A stretch of 64,000 bases of DNA from Pararhodonellum marinum (GTDB taxonomy: Bacteria > Bacteroidota > Bacteroidia > Cytophagales > Cyclobacteriaceae), in NCBI RefSeq assembly GCF_015354735.1, contig NZ_JACEFJ010000002.1, positions 558,001 to 622,000 of the forward strand, in the 5' to 3' direction. Position numbers and translations under genes: made by a program. Within the stretch, counting starts at the first letter, position 1. Each line of letters starts with the position of its first letter. This document shows, one piece after another, positions 26,143 through 34,893 of the stretch. The notes under the pieces were generated by a model that was given only the letters and a program-made list of their open reading frames with translations, ran no database searches and was not told the origin of the DNA.

Positions 26143-27801
26143 CTATAAACTTTTTATGATAAGTACACCGGTCTTATTCTTCCATGGATTGACTACCTCA
26201 GCCCAACTGCTCCAAGCCCTTTCTCCTTCTTCTTGGTATTCTCCGGTAAAAGGATTGAACCAGGTGATGTTGAGCTTGCCGCTTTCAGGTTTGGGAATGA
26301 CTATATTGACCCGGTCACTTTCCGAAGGAATCATCATCAGGTAGAGGTCTTTGCCATTGTGCAAAGCAAATCCATTGGTGGCCAGGTTATCCTGTCCTCC
26401 TTTGTCATTGGTGGTCAGCTTGGGAAAACTCGGTCTGAGGGAATTGAAGTCGTACCTTTCAAATAACCCCGCCAGGTGTTTGTAATAATCAAACCTCGGA
26501 GCATCAAATTCATGTTTCTCATCAAATGGATCGTGGATGACAATGTTCCATGACGTATTCTGCCAGTAATAAGACCCATATACCCCTGCAAACACGCACT
26601 CATAAGTCCTTTCCAGACAGGTTTCCGCATGGGTATAATTGCCCTCAAAAGAACGGTAAGGTCCTTCTTCATAACCACCATGTTCGATGTTCACCACAGG
26701 CTTATCGGAATGGATTTCCCTCCCTTGCAGCATCAGGGAATAGAGATTGGAACGCCAGCTCTGAATGGAAATAAAGTCTACCCTTTGGGATTCCCTGGAG
26801 TTGTATTCATAGTCATGAACGGTTACCAAACGCTTGAAGGCATCTCTTTGTCTGATGCGGCTGATCCGTTCATTGATATAGGGGATGTCACATCTGCCAT
26901 AATCCAACGCCTCTTTGGATACATCCCAGATCATATTGCTGAAAGCCTGATAGCGGTCAATGATGTAGTCGAAATACTGATTGTCCGCTTTGGAGTACAT
27001 GTCTGGCCAATTTACTTTTTTATTCCATACATAGATCATCAGGTGGGCATCCAAACCCTTTGCCTGCATGCTGGCAAAAACCCGGTCCAGGTGTTGAAAT
27101 AGCTTGAGATTGAGCCGTGAAAAATCGGGGTTGTCATTGTCTCCCAAAAATGGGGTATAATCCGGCCTGCCATAGAAATACTCCTCGGGCACATCTTTGG
27201 CAATCCCCCATCCTACATCGTAGGCATAAAGGTTCATCACCACATGGTTGAAGCCGTTTTCTTGTACATGTTTCAGGATTTGTTCGGTTTTGGGCATGGC
27301 ATCCGGGTTGTCATAATCCAGGGCAAAAAGCCAATCCAGCTCAAAGGCCAGCATAAAATGCGGACTGCCATCCTCATAGATAAAGGCCTGGGGATTTTCC
27401 GGGTCAAGGATTACAGCCCCCTGCTGATTCTCCCTTGTATTCGTACTTATCATGATTTTACCTTTCTGCCCGCTTAGTTCGGGTTTTGAAGCGTATGTCT
27501 CAAAGGTCCAAGTGCCGGGGGTCATGGAAGAAAAGCGCGCAATCCATTTGTTTTCGCCGTCATAAAAGCCGGGTACTTTTAAGGATTGACCATCAGGTCC
27601 GCTATAAATCGCGCCAAATTCCACCTCAAAAGGATTGGCATTGCCAATGGGTTTTCCTTTGAAACTGATATCCACGACCTGCCATTGTTCTGCTTTTACT
27701 TCAAGATTTCTCTTGTACTCCTGTTTTTGGATTTGGGAAAGGGCCGGTAAAGCACAGCATACCAATAGCAGCCCTATCCCAATTGTTAGATTAATCTTCA
27801 T
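26143..27801 (-). CDS. DUF5060 / GH140-like (apiosidase-like) secreted glycosidase
   Basis: A 552-aa protein with a signal peptide (ends CCALPALSQ). Layout: DUF5060 beta-sandwich (residues ~25-115, PFEVEFGAIYSGPDGQSLKV, PGTWTFETYASKP), a TIM barrel of the DUF4038 kind (YEDGSPHFMLAFELDWLFAL, VVMNLYAYDVGWG, and VVNIEHGGYEEGPYRS with a candidate catalytic Glu), and a C-terminal collagen-binding-like sandwich (NITWFNPFTGEYQEEG). This order resembles GH140 apiosidases; I cannot confirm the family without a search. Its start overlaps the preceding lipoprotein gene by 11 bases, so both are coupled. Confidence 0.75.
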   Translation of the reverse strand: MKINLTIGIGLLLVCCALPALSQIQKQEYKRNLEVKAEQWQVVDISFKGKPIGNANPFEVEFGAIYSGPDGQSLKVPGFYDGENKWIARFSSMTPGTWTFETYASKPELSGQKGKIMISTNTRENQQGAVILDPENPQAFIYEDGSPHFMLAFELDWLFALDYDNPDAMPKTEQILKHVQENGFNHVVMNLYAYDVGWGIAKDVPEEYFYGRPDYTPFLGDNDNPDFSRLNLKLFQHLDRVFASMQAKGLDAHLMIYVWNKKVNWPDMYSKADNQYFDYIIDRYQAFSNMIWDVSKEALDYGRCDIPYINERISRIRQRDAFKRLVTVHDYEYNSRESQRVDFISIQSWRSNLYSLMLQGREIHSDKPVVNIEHGGYEEGPYRSFEGNYTHAETCLERTYECVFAGVYGSYYWQNTSWNIVIHDPFDEKHEFDAPRFDYYKHLAGLFERYDFNSLRPSFPKLTTNDKGGQDNLATNGFALHNGKDLYLMMIPSESDRVNIVIPKPESGKLNITWFNPFTGEYQEEGERAWSSWAEVVNPWKNKTGVLIIKSL

Positions 27802-28417
27802 GTTGTGAATCTTTTAAATTTATGGCCAATACATGGGGATTGTCCTGGTTGGTATCGTAATGGTCGGCAATCATTTGTGAATGAAAGAAATGGATCTGAT
27901 CCATTTTAAAGCCGGGCGATCTTCCTCCGATGTAAAAATCATTGCGGCCTTTTTTTAGGTACACCTTGGGAGGATCCATAAAATCCAGGTGTCCCATCTC
28001 AAATCGGGTATCCCAGCCCCATTCCTTATAGCTCAAATGGGAAAAGGTTTTCAGCCAATCCCCATCATTGGTTTTGGTGAAAATGTCATTGTTTTCGGTG
28101 TAATCATGGGGGTGATCATGCCGGTTGTAAATCCTGAAATGATAATCCCCTTCATTTTCCACCAGTAAAGCAAAATGGAGGACACCAAAATCAGGGTCAA
28201 AATTCATCTCTCCGGTCCATTCCAGATAGCCTTTGCCTGAGTAGCCCGGATTGTCCGTTTTCAATTCCCATCCGGAAACAGGAGGATGGGATTCTGCTTC
28301 TATCCTGATGATGCCCTCCTTTTCCGCAAAGGTGTGCTGCTCAGTTTTCGGCTGACAAGCGACCAGAAATAACATCAGAAAGGAAAGCGAAACCATTGTG
28401 AAAGGCAAGTGCTTCAT
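27791..28417 (-). CDS. Carbohydrate-binding-module-like lipoprotein
   Basis: A 208-aa lipoprotein (LFLVAC lipobox). The mature part reads as one beta-sandwich: EGIIRIEAESHPPVSGWEL at the start and GRNDFYIGGRSPGFKMDQIHF at the end are the two ends typical of CBM6/CBM35-like domains, in which an N-terminal Glu-x-Glu and a C-terminal Asp-containing strand frame the calcium or sugar site. No catalytic domain is attached. It is translationally coupled to both neighbours: a 4-base overlap with the MFS gene upstream and 11 bases with the DUF5060 gene downstream. It may capture the substrate of that enzyme. Confidence 0.75.
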   Translation of the reverse strand: MKHLPFTMVSLSFLMLFLVACQPKTEQHTFAEKEGIIRIEAESHPPVSGWELKTDNPGYSGKGYLEWTGEMNFDPDFGVLHFALLVENEGDYHFRIYNRHDHPHDYTENNDIFTKTNDGDWLKTFSHLSYKEWGWDTRFEMGHLDFMDPPKVYLKKGRNDFYIGGRSPGFKMDQIHFFHSQMIADHYDTNQDNPHVLAINLKDSQHED

Positions 28418-29712
28418 ATATTCTGGGTTTTAAGGTGAAAATCAATCGGTTTTTCCGGCTTCATCCGTAGCCAGATAAAGATGGCGGCCACATTGAGCAG
28501 GGCGCCTATGATAAAGAATGGAGTGACAGATCCAGTCCAATCCTTGAGATAGGGAAAAGCCAGCGCGGTGACAAAAGAGCCTAAATTTCCTGCCATATTC
28601 ATGGTTCCCGATACAGCTCCCGAATGTAATTTTCCGATGTCCACACAAAATGTCCAAGACGGGCTCAAGGTCATGTCCGCACCAAAAACCGCCATGGAAA
28701 GGAAAATGATGGCCACGTTGATATCCTGGGCAAACAGGCTCAAAATCAGGCCTGAGGCAGCCAACCCAAATCCGATGATCGCTGGCAATAACCTTGACCA
28801 ACGGAAATGACCTTTCCTGTAAATGTAATCCACCAACCAGCCGGAGAACATATTCCCAAATGCTCCGGCCACCAAAGGTAGTGAGGCAAAAAAACCTGCG
28901 GCCACATTGTCCAGCATGAATTGCTCTTTGAGATGGGGAAAAAGCCAGGTCAGGCAGAAGAAAAAAGTAAAGTTGCTGGCAAAATACTGCCCCATCGCCA
29001 GCCACATGTTTCTGGATCCTACTATGGACTGAATGGCAACCCCGGATGTGGCTTTTCCTTCATGGCCTTCACTTTTTCGGGAATGGATTATTTCTTCTTT
29101 TTCATAAGCGGAGACCCTGGGATGGTCTTCGGGATTGTCCCGAAAGAGCCAGTACCAGGCGATGGCCCAGGCTATTCCGATCAGACCCAGCAAAAAAAAG
29201 GTAGCTCTCCAGCCCATCAGCTCAATCACTATGGCGATCAAGGGCAGAGAGAAGGCTGCCCCAAATCTTCCACCGGAGAAATTGATGCCGTTGACAATGC
29301 CCCTTTCCCGAATAGGAATCCAGTGGTAAATGGCCTTGGCCATACCGGGATAGGCACCCGCCTCCCCGACACCGAAGAGAAAACGGACTACCATAAGCGA
29401 CACAAACTGGGTGACAGCCCCGGTCAATGCGGTAAAGATCGACCAAAGGCTTACTACCATGGTCAGGATTTTTCTGGGACCAAACCTATCCGCCAACATG
29501 CCGAAGGGGGTCTGAAAAAGGGCATAACCTAAGGCAAAAATGGACAATACCCACCCAAATTGCTTATCCGAAAGACCCAAAGCCTCCGTCATGGGTTCTT
29601 TGGCCACAGAAATCCCAATCCTATCCACCAATACCAACATGGAAAGCAGGAAAGTCCCACCTACCATGAAGTATCGGCTAGGTATCACAGGTTTGGTATT
29701 GATTTCTGACAT
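28414..29712 (-). CDS. MFS transporter, anion/hexuronate-like
   Basis: A 432-aa inner-membrane protein with about 12 hydrophobic segments. Motifs include GYALFQTPFGMLADRFGPRK (the MFS loop 2-3 signature), GVGEAGAYPGMAKAIYHWIP and FSGGRFGAAFSLPL, which resemble the anion:cation symporter branch (ExuT/GarP-type, sugar-acid uptake). Uptake of an acid sugar fits the DUF1537 kinase and dehydrogenase genes of the same block. Overlaps the downstream lipoprotein gene by four bases. Confidence 0.9.
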   Translation of the reverse strand: MSEINTKPVIPSRYFMVGGTFLLSMLVLVDRIGISVAKEPMTEALGLSDKQFGWVLSIFALGYALFQTPFGMLADRFGPRKILTMVVSLWSIFTALTGAVTQFVSLMVVRFLFGVGEAGAYPGMAKAIYHWIPIRERGIVNGINFSGGRFGAAFSLPLIAIVIELMGWRATFFLLGLIGIAWAIAWYWLFRDNPEDHPRVSAYEKEEIIHSRKSEGHEGKATSGVAIQSIVGSRNMWLAMGQYFASNFTFFFCLTWLFPHLKEQFMLDNVAAGFFASLPLVAGAFGNMFSGWLVDYIYRKGHFRWSRLLPAIIGFGLAASGLILSLFAQDINVAIIFLSMAVFGADMTLSPSWTFCVDIGKLHSGAVSGTMNMAGNLGSFVTALAFPYLKDWTGSVTPFFIIGALLNVAAIFIWLRMKPEKPIDFHLKTQNI

Positions 29713-29748
29713 GTATTTTGGGTTAATGGATTCTTTTAATGCCTATGT

Positions 29749-30201
29749 TCATTCAAAAGTCTTGTAGAAATCCTCCAAAACCTCCTTTACAATTTCTTCA
29801 TCAGTTTCTGCCTTTAGGGTGCCTCCAACGGCGATTGCCCCGATGATTTTCCCATTTCTTAGGATGGGATGTCCTCCTTGAAGTGGGGAGTAAGCGATAT
29901 TTTTGGAAGGTTGCAACATGGGAAAACGCCCGGATAGGATGGTGTTTTCTAGGTCTATAGTGGGCCTCTGAAAACTCAAAGCCGTTATGGCTTTATCAAT
30001 GGCAATTTGTATGGCGGCAACCATGCTGTGGTCCCACCTTTCTGCCAGCAGCAGGTTGCCTCCATCATCCACGATGGCCAATGCCCCGGGTACTTTTCTT
30101 TTTTGGGCTATGGCAAAGGCAGACTGTGCCAAATGCCTGGCGCCAGCCAAAGAGAGCTTTTCACTATTTAAGGTGTAGGGTGAATGGGTTATTTGGCTCA
30201 T
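29749..30201 (-). CDS. GlcG/HbpS-family (DUF336) heme-binding-like protein
   Basis: A 150-aa protein made of one GlcG/HbpS domain: LAGARHLAQSAFAIAQKRKV, ALAIVDDGGNLLLAERWD, AIQIAIDKAITALSFQRPT, GGHPILRNGKIIGAIAVGG. Family members are found with glycolate, propanediol and sugar-acid catabolic genes; some bind heme, most have no known activity. It overlaps the TIM-barrel isomerase gene by four bases and precedes the transporter gene by 36 bp. Confidence 0.85.
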   Translation of the reverse strand: MSQITHSPYTLNSEKLSLAGARHLAQSAFAIAQKRKVPGALAIVDDGGNLLLAERWDHSMVAAIQIAIDKAITALSFQRPTIDLENTILSGRFPMLQPSKNIAYSPLQGGHPILRNGKIIGAIAVGGTLKAETDEEIVKEVLEDFYKTFE

Positions 30202-31157
30202 ATCCGGTAGATTTCCTCTCTTACCAGTTGAAGCAGCTCCATGGCCTTCTCTTCCCGCATCAGCTTCAGGTATTTATCTTTGTCGAGAGACTGCACGAGC
30301 TGATAGATTCCCCGTGACATTTTCGAATGGTTGTCAAAAAACGGCATCATTTCGAAGACCCTCGGCGAGGCGTCTGTGGTATAATATTTGTCATAGCCGT
30401 ACAATTGGGCATAGAACAAAAACTCGGCGTAGTGAAGAAAATTTCTGGTGGCTCCCACTAAATCCCAATCAAACCGGCAATCGTTGTCGTTGGTATGGAG
30501 GTAAAAATCCACTTCGCTTTCCCCACACATGGCGATGGACTGGGCGGGGTTTTCCTGGGCATAGAGGGCATGGCCAAAATCAATGGTCACTCCGGTGCCA
30601 GGCATGTTGACCTCCTTCAGGAGCAAGATGGACTTGACACAAGTATCCAGTTGACAATGCACCCTGGTTTCAGAATACTTGTATTCTATAAAGAGGGGGA
30701 TTTCAGGCAAATAATCCGCTGCTTCTGCTACGGAGTCTATCATGTTTCTCCAGGAAGTGCGGTAATCAATCTGAAAGAGGTTATCATACCCATCGGTCAG
30801 TGGACAACAGGTCACTAGCGGGGCACCCACTGCCTTGGCAAAATCCTTTGCCCCTTTGATGATGTCAATGGCCCCTTTTCTCAACGCGGGGTCGTTTCTG
30901 GAAATGGACCCACCTACCCATTGGGGTTCCTTTTTGATGTTGGCATTTATGGCTGCAAACTTAAGCCCCAATTCCTCCATCCAGGCTTTGGTTTCGGCTG
31001 CATCCCCTGTTTCATAAGGGTAGACCACTTCCACGCCATCGCAGCCATCAATCTGAGTGACCAATTCCAGCCTTTCTCTCAGGGTGGTAGGTTCATGGTA
31101 GGCAGAAAATCTGTCCTGTGTTTTACTTAAAAATGAGGTGATGATGCTTTGCTTCAT
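30198..31157 (-). CDS. Sugar phosphate isomerase/epimerase-like TIM-barrel protein
   Basis: A 319-aa xylose-isomerase-like TIM barrel without a signal peptide. Candidate metal ligands lie in PLFIEYKYSE (Glu), VTIDFGHAL (Asp/His) and FYLHTNDND (His/Asp), followed by a C-terminal FEMMPFFDN. The fold covers isomerases, epimerases and some decarboxylases of keto-acid sugars. The reaction cannot be assigned by motif; the operon suggests the same acid-sugar route. Starts 26 bp after the cupin gene. Confidence 0.8.
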   Translation of the reverse strand: MKQSIITSFLSKTQDRFSAYHEPTTLRERLELVTQIDGCDGVEVVYPYETGDAAETKAWMEELGLKFAAINANIKKEPQWVGGSISRNDPALRKGAIDIIKGAKDFAKAVGAPLVTCCPLTDGYDNLFQIDYRTSWRNMIDSVAEAADYLPEIPLFIEYKYSETRVHCQLDTCVKSILLLKEVNMPGTGVTIDFGHALYAQENPAQSIAMCGESEVDFYLHTNDNDCRFDWDLVGATRNFLHYAEFLFYAQLYGYDKYYTTDASPRVFEMMPFFDNHSKMSRGIYQLVQSLDKDKYLKLMREEKAMELLQLVREEIYRI

Positions 31158-31183
31158 GCTTATGCTAGGTTTGATGTTTTTCT

Positions 31184-31726
31184 TCAGTCTTCGATGATCG
31201 TCGCCCGCACCACATTGGGATCGGTAAACCGGTCAAAACCATCTCTCACACAGGTGGAGAAAGAATACAATACTGCTCCTTCAGGCCCTGCCTGAAACCA
31301 ATGTTTGGTACCGGGGGGGAGATGAAGCTGATCGCCGGGTTTCAGGATGCGCTCATGTCTCATGGTGTAATAGTCCTCCTTGCCTTCAGGGATAAAGCCC
31401 TCCTTCATATTGGGGGTTCCGGGAATGTAAAAACGAAGGTTACCCGCTATGGCCCTGATGATTTCTTCCTTTCCGGCATCATCGTCTACCGGAGGATGCC
31501 AGTGTTCAGGTTCGGTTTGGTTGGGTAACAGGACCAACACTTTGGCTGAAATTCTTTTGGTACTGAAATGGGTCAGAATCTGAACTCCCTCTTTCTCAAT
31601 GTCATTGAGCCCAAAATCCGCCACATCAATGGCATCCGCTTCCTGATCCGTGATCAGGATTTGGGCCTCCCTGATCATCTTTGCGGATATTTTTTTTATT
31701 CTTTCAAAATCCTCCCTTTTGATCAT
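31184..31726 (-). CDS. D-lyxose isomerase-like cupin
   Basis: A 180-aa single cupin. The metal site is visible as EHWHPP (two His), KEEIIRAIAGNLRFYIPG (Glu) and LPPGTKHWFQAG (His), and YSFSTCVRDGFDRFTDP closes the domain, all as in bacterial D-lyxose ketol-isomerases (interconversion of D-lyxose and D-xylulose, also D-mannose/D-fructose). It could equally act on a related aldose. Overlaps the stop of the regulator gene by four bases, so it is the first structural gene of this sub-operon. Confidence 0.8.
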   Translation of the reverse strand: MIKREDFERIKKISAKMIREAQILITDQEADAIDVADFGLNDIEKEGVQILTHFSTKRISAKVLVLLPNQTEPEHWHPPVDDDAGKEEIIRAIAGNLRFYIPGTPNMKEGFIPEGKEDYYTMRHERILKPGDQLHLPPGTKHWFQAGPEGAVLYSFSTCVRDGFDRFTDPNVVRATIIED

Positions 31727-32379
31727 GACGTTGCAAGGAGGTTTTGTTTATTGTTGATTTTGTCTTCTACAATTTGTTTGGATTTGGCCAAGTGTAACTT
31801 CATGGCTGATTCGGCTTGAACCGGGTCCCTACTGAGGATTGCATGGACAATATCGAGGTGTTCCTGAAGGGTTTCCTCTGGGGGACGGATTAATCCGATC
31901 CTTTCTATGTAGGTGATCAGGTTGCCTTGTTGGAAGAGTTTTTCAAGAAATTTGTTGCCGCATTTGGCGATGATGAAATGGTGGAAATTGCTGTCATCCT
32001 TTTTATAGGTTGCCAGAGAAAAGGTCTTCTTGTCCAGGTAAGGTTCAAAAAATCCCTTCAGCTTTTCCAGGTCTTTGCCGCCGATATTTTTGGCCAACAA
32101 TCCTGCTGCCGTGGCTTCCAGCGCGATTCTGCAATCAAAAATTTCCAGAATTTCGGAATCGTCCATCAACTTTACCTGGTATCCTGCTTTGGATTTGGGC
32201 TCGATGAGGTTTTCCGCCTCCAGCATTTGAAGGGCTACACGCAAGGGGGTACGGCTGATGCCCATTCGGGCTGCCAGTTTTTCCTGGACTATTTTTTCAC
32301 CCGGGGCCAATTGACCGCTTACAATCATTTTTTTCAGTTCCCTATAAGCCTGTAGACCCAATTCATCGTTTTTTATCAT
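31723..32379 (-). CDS. GntR-family regulator with FCD domain
   Basis: A 218-aa transcription factor. Residues ~8-72 form the winged helix (LGLQAYRELKKMIVSGQLAP, KLAARMGISRTPLRVALQML); the rest is an FCD ligand domain with metal-site residues in DCRIALEATAAG, DSNFHHFII and DIVHAILSRDP. FCD regulators sense acidic sugars or small carboxylates. It heads its sub-operon. The motif GTATACGGTATAC lies 36 bases upstream of its start and again before the dehydrogenase gene at 36592, suggesting autoregulation and control of both sub-operons. Confidence 0.92.
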   Translation of the reverse strand: MIKNDELGLQAYRELKKMIVSGQLAPGEKIVQEKLAARMGISRTPLRVALQMLEAENLIEPKSKAGYQVKLMDDSEILEIFDCRIALEATAAGLLAKNIGGKDLEKLKGFFEPYLDKKTFSLATYKKDDSNFHHFIIAKCGNKFLEKLFQQGNLITYIERIGLIRPPEETLQEHLDIVHAILSRDPVQAESAMKLHLAKSKQIVEDKINNKQNLLATS

Positions 32380-32414
32380 ATTCGTGCCGGTTAAATGTTA
32401 CAACTGATGATTTT

Positions 32415-32460
32415 GTATACGGTATACATTTTAAAGATATAAAAAATTTTTCTTTTTCAA
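32415..32460 (-). promoter_or_regulatory. Promoter plus operator of the GntR-headed sub-operon
   Basis: Reading the minus strand, TTG (32458-32460), 18 bases, TATCTTTA (32432-32439) match the -33/-7 boxes of Bacteroidota. The 13-bp GTATACGGTATAC (32415-32427), two GTATAC half sites around one base, starts four bases downstream of the -7 box, where a bound repressor would cover the transcription start. The same 13-mer occurs at 36627. Confidence 0.7.
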
Positions 32461-32469
32461 GGCATTTTG

Positions 32470-33510
32470 TTACAAACTGACCAGATTCAGGTAGATTCTT
32501 TTACTTTCTAAATGGGATTGGTACACGGCTTCCACAGCTTGAAGACTTTTCAAATAATCGGATAATTCAGTTTCAAAGGGATTCCCTGAACTCAACCTGT
32601 CAATAAAATGCTGCTGACAGGACTTTACACTGTCACCTGCAAACCCCAAACGACTGGGCTGGAAATCATGAAAATAAGCTTTTTCCCCGAGTCGTTTGAT
32701 GGAAATCTGTCCATTTGGATGCAGATGTAGGCTCCCTTTTTCACCTTCTACCAGCATTTTCCCAAAAGTATACCTAGGGTCTTCATAACTGGGTTCATTG
32801 TATCGGTTGGCATCCAACAAAGCAGCACTTCCCCCACTGAAATTCATCAGGACCATGACAGCATCTTCCCCCTTGATCAGGGGGTTATTTTGCCTCATCT
32901 GGGCATATACGTCGGTGATTTCTCCGGCCAAGTAGCGGAAAGTGTCTATAAAGTGTACCCCTGTCTCATGCATGAACAGCCTGGGCATGGTTCTGAAGTA
33001 GGGCTGACGGTCCAGGTAGGCATTTGCCCCCCATCCATCTCCTGTCCGTAAGTGAAAAGCATACTGAAAGATTTTTTCCCCGATCACCCCTGATTGCACC
33101 AAAATTTTGATTTGCCGGTACCAAGGTTGAAAGCGCCAGTTTTCATGGACCATAAACCTTGTAGTGTATTTTGACAACAAGTCATTTATTTCCATTACTT
33201 CCCCAAAGGTATTCGCAAGTGGTTTTTGGCAAATCACTGGAATATCCCGATCCATGGCCAATTTTATCAGCGGCAGGTGAGCATCAGGGGGTGTGATGAT
33301 GTCCACAAAATCAGGTTCCTCCTTATCCAACATTTTTTCTGCATCCTGATACACCTTGGGCAGGTCATAAATGCCTGAAAATTTCACTGCTTTTTCCTTA
33401 TGGGTATCACAAACCGCTACCATGTCCACCTCTGCTATTCGGTTCCATCCATCTGCATGGTAGTGGCTGAAATAGCCTGCTCCTATCATCACCCCTTTCA
33501 GTTTTTTCAT
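32470..33510 (-). CDS. Cytoplasmic Gfo/Idh/MocA family oxidoreductase
   Basis: A 346-aa NAD(P)-dependent sugar dehydrogenase without a signal peptide. Rossmann start KGVMIGAGYFSHYHADGW, then DFVDIITPPDAHLPLIKLAM and DIPVICQKPLANTFGEV (EKP-type lysine motif, here QKP), and MHETGVHFIDTFRYLAG with the catalytic His region. Overlaps the stop of the DUF1537 gene by four bases and is last in that sub-operon. It may oxidise the free sugar at C1, feeding an acid-sugar route (inference). Confidence 0.9.
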   Translation of the reverse strand: MKKLKGVMIGAGYFSHYHADGWNRIAEVDMVAVCDTHKEKAVKFSGIYDLPKVYQDAEKMLDKEEPDFVDIITPPDAHLPLIKLAMDRDIPVICQKPLANTFGEVMEINDLLSKYTTRFMVHENWRFQPWYRQIKILVQSGVIGEKIFQYAFHLRTGDGWGANAYLDRQPYFRTMPRLFMHETGVHFIDTFRYLAGEITDVYAQMRQNNPLIKGEDAVMVLMNFSGGSAALLDANRYNEPSYEDPRYTFGKMLVEGEKGSLHLHPNGQISIKRLGEKAYFHDFQPSRLGFAGDSVKSCQQHFIDRLSSGNPFETELSDYLKSLQAVEAVYQSHLESKRIYLNLVSL

Positions 33511-34889
33511 GATGGAATATTGGAATTGTTGAAAAGAGACACTATTTCCGTTAAGCTTTCCTCATCGCCCACATTACCGGGAAAAACCACATAGGGCATA
33601 CCCGGAAACTTGGTTTCCGGACCCAGCTCCCAAACCGGAACTCCGGCAATCACCTGTCCCAAAACGAGGCCTCTTTTCATCCCCAGTGCTTTTACTGCCA
33701 GGTCATTGGAAGTGATTCCCCCTTTGGCAATCAAATAGGCAGGTTGCACGTTCAGACATTTGAGCATTTCCACCAAAAATCCTGAAATCCTTTGACCGAT
33801 TCCGAGGCTCTCTTCGGCAGTTTTACCTTGGATCAACTCCCGTGAGGTGTATACAACGACTTCTTTATCCTGCTTCAACAGGGTCTCGATCCACACTGCC
33901 AAATCATTCAGGTATGGCTGTTGATCTGATTCCAGAAGCCGGGGAACTGATATTGCTATGGCTGTTACTTGTTTTTTGGAAAGTAGGTTTTCCAGTTGAC
34001 TGTTGCTTTTTGGCACATACGACCCCACAATGGTTAAGCCTCCTATGGATCGGATATTCGATGATGGCAAGTACAACTTGGCCTTTATTCCCGAAAAGGC
34101 GGATACAAATGATGCGGCAGTCCTGAAAAGCATGTGGTTTCCTTCTCCCAGATGGTGATACAGAGCCAAACAAACCTTTTCTAGTTCGGTATAACAGGTG
34201 CTGTTCACCACGAGGATGTCATCATTTTTCAATTCTGACAAAACATCAGCAATGACTGTGAGACCTTGGCTTATCTCTTCCAACCCCAAACTCTTTACCG
34301 CCTCGGCTTTGATCTTTTCTTTGGATTTTTCCTGCACCCATTTTTTCAAATCGCCATGCTCAAAGCCGAAGCTTTTGTCTTTTGCAAAGGGGGTTTCGTT
34401 TACAGGAATTTTGACGTTGTTCTCGTTAAGATAATGTATGTCGCCTTCAGTGATCCTTCCCCCCTCAAAAAATGCCGGAATAAGCAAAATTGGGCATGAG
34501 GGAAAACCTGCGGCTTTACTGAGTTGATATACTTCTTCCGGGAAATGTCCCCTTAAGGTAGAATCGCTTCTGCTGACCAACAAAAAATGCCTTTTGGCTT
34601 TCTTTGAAGCAGCGGCAAGATTGTTTCCGATGGTTTTCATCCGGCCCAAAGCTTCTTCCAGTGGGAGGCTTCTGGAATTGGACAATACAAAAAACAACCG
34701 GGTTTTATTAACAAATTCCCTGAAGAAAGTGTCAACGGAATAATCCCCAAGCACAGGAACTCCATGGACTGTTTGGGTACCTGTAGGATCGTCATCCACG
34801 ACCACCAAGGTCCAGGGGGAAGATTGGAAAATGCTGGAAATTTCCGTAGCATAGGGGCGATCCTGGGGGTTGGTTCCTGTCATTGACAT
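33507..34889 (-). CDS. Four-carbon acid-sugar kinase family protein (DUF1537)
   Basis: A 460-aa kinase of the OtnK/DtnK/DenK family. The N-terminal substrate domain starts with VVDDDPTGTQTVHGVPVL, the family signature; the C-terminal nucleotide-binding domain has YLIAKGGITSNDLAVKALG and VVFPGNVGDEESL. Characterised members phosphorylate D-threonate, D-erythronate or 3-oxo-acid sugars at O4. An in-frame codon at 34934 exists, but that would overlap the cyclase gene by 41 bases; ATG 34889 leaves a 4-base gap and is preferred (34883 is also possible). Partner dehydrogenases are encoded on both sides. Confidence 0.92.
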   Translation of the reverse strand: MSMTGTNPQDRPYATEISSIFQSSPWTLVVVDDDPTGTQTVHGVPVLGDYSVDTFFREFVNKTRLFFVLSNSRSLPLEEALGRMKTIGNNLAAASKKAKRHFLLVSRSDSTLRGHFPEEVYQLSKAAGFPSCPILLIPAFFEGGRITEGDIHYLNENNVKIPVNETPFAKDKSFGFEHGDLKKWVQEKSKEKIKAEAVKSLGLEEISQGLTVIADVLSELKNDDILVVNSTCYTELEKVCLALYHHLGEGNHMLFRTAASFVSAFSGIKAKLYLPSSNIRSIGGLTIVGSYVPKSNSQLENLLSKKQVTAIAISVPRLLESDQQPYLNDLAVWIETLLKQDKEVVVYTSRELIQGKTAEESLGIGQRISGFLVEMLKCLNVQPAYLIAKGGITSNDLAVKALGMKRGLVLGQVIAGVPVWELGPETKFPGMPYVVFPGNVGDEESLTEIVSLFNNSNIPS

Positions 34890-34893
34890 GCAT

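Noticed and set aside
28442-29005. 187-codon frame within the MFS transporter gene
   Set aside because: Same strand, other frame, no domain; the transporter motifs are complete.
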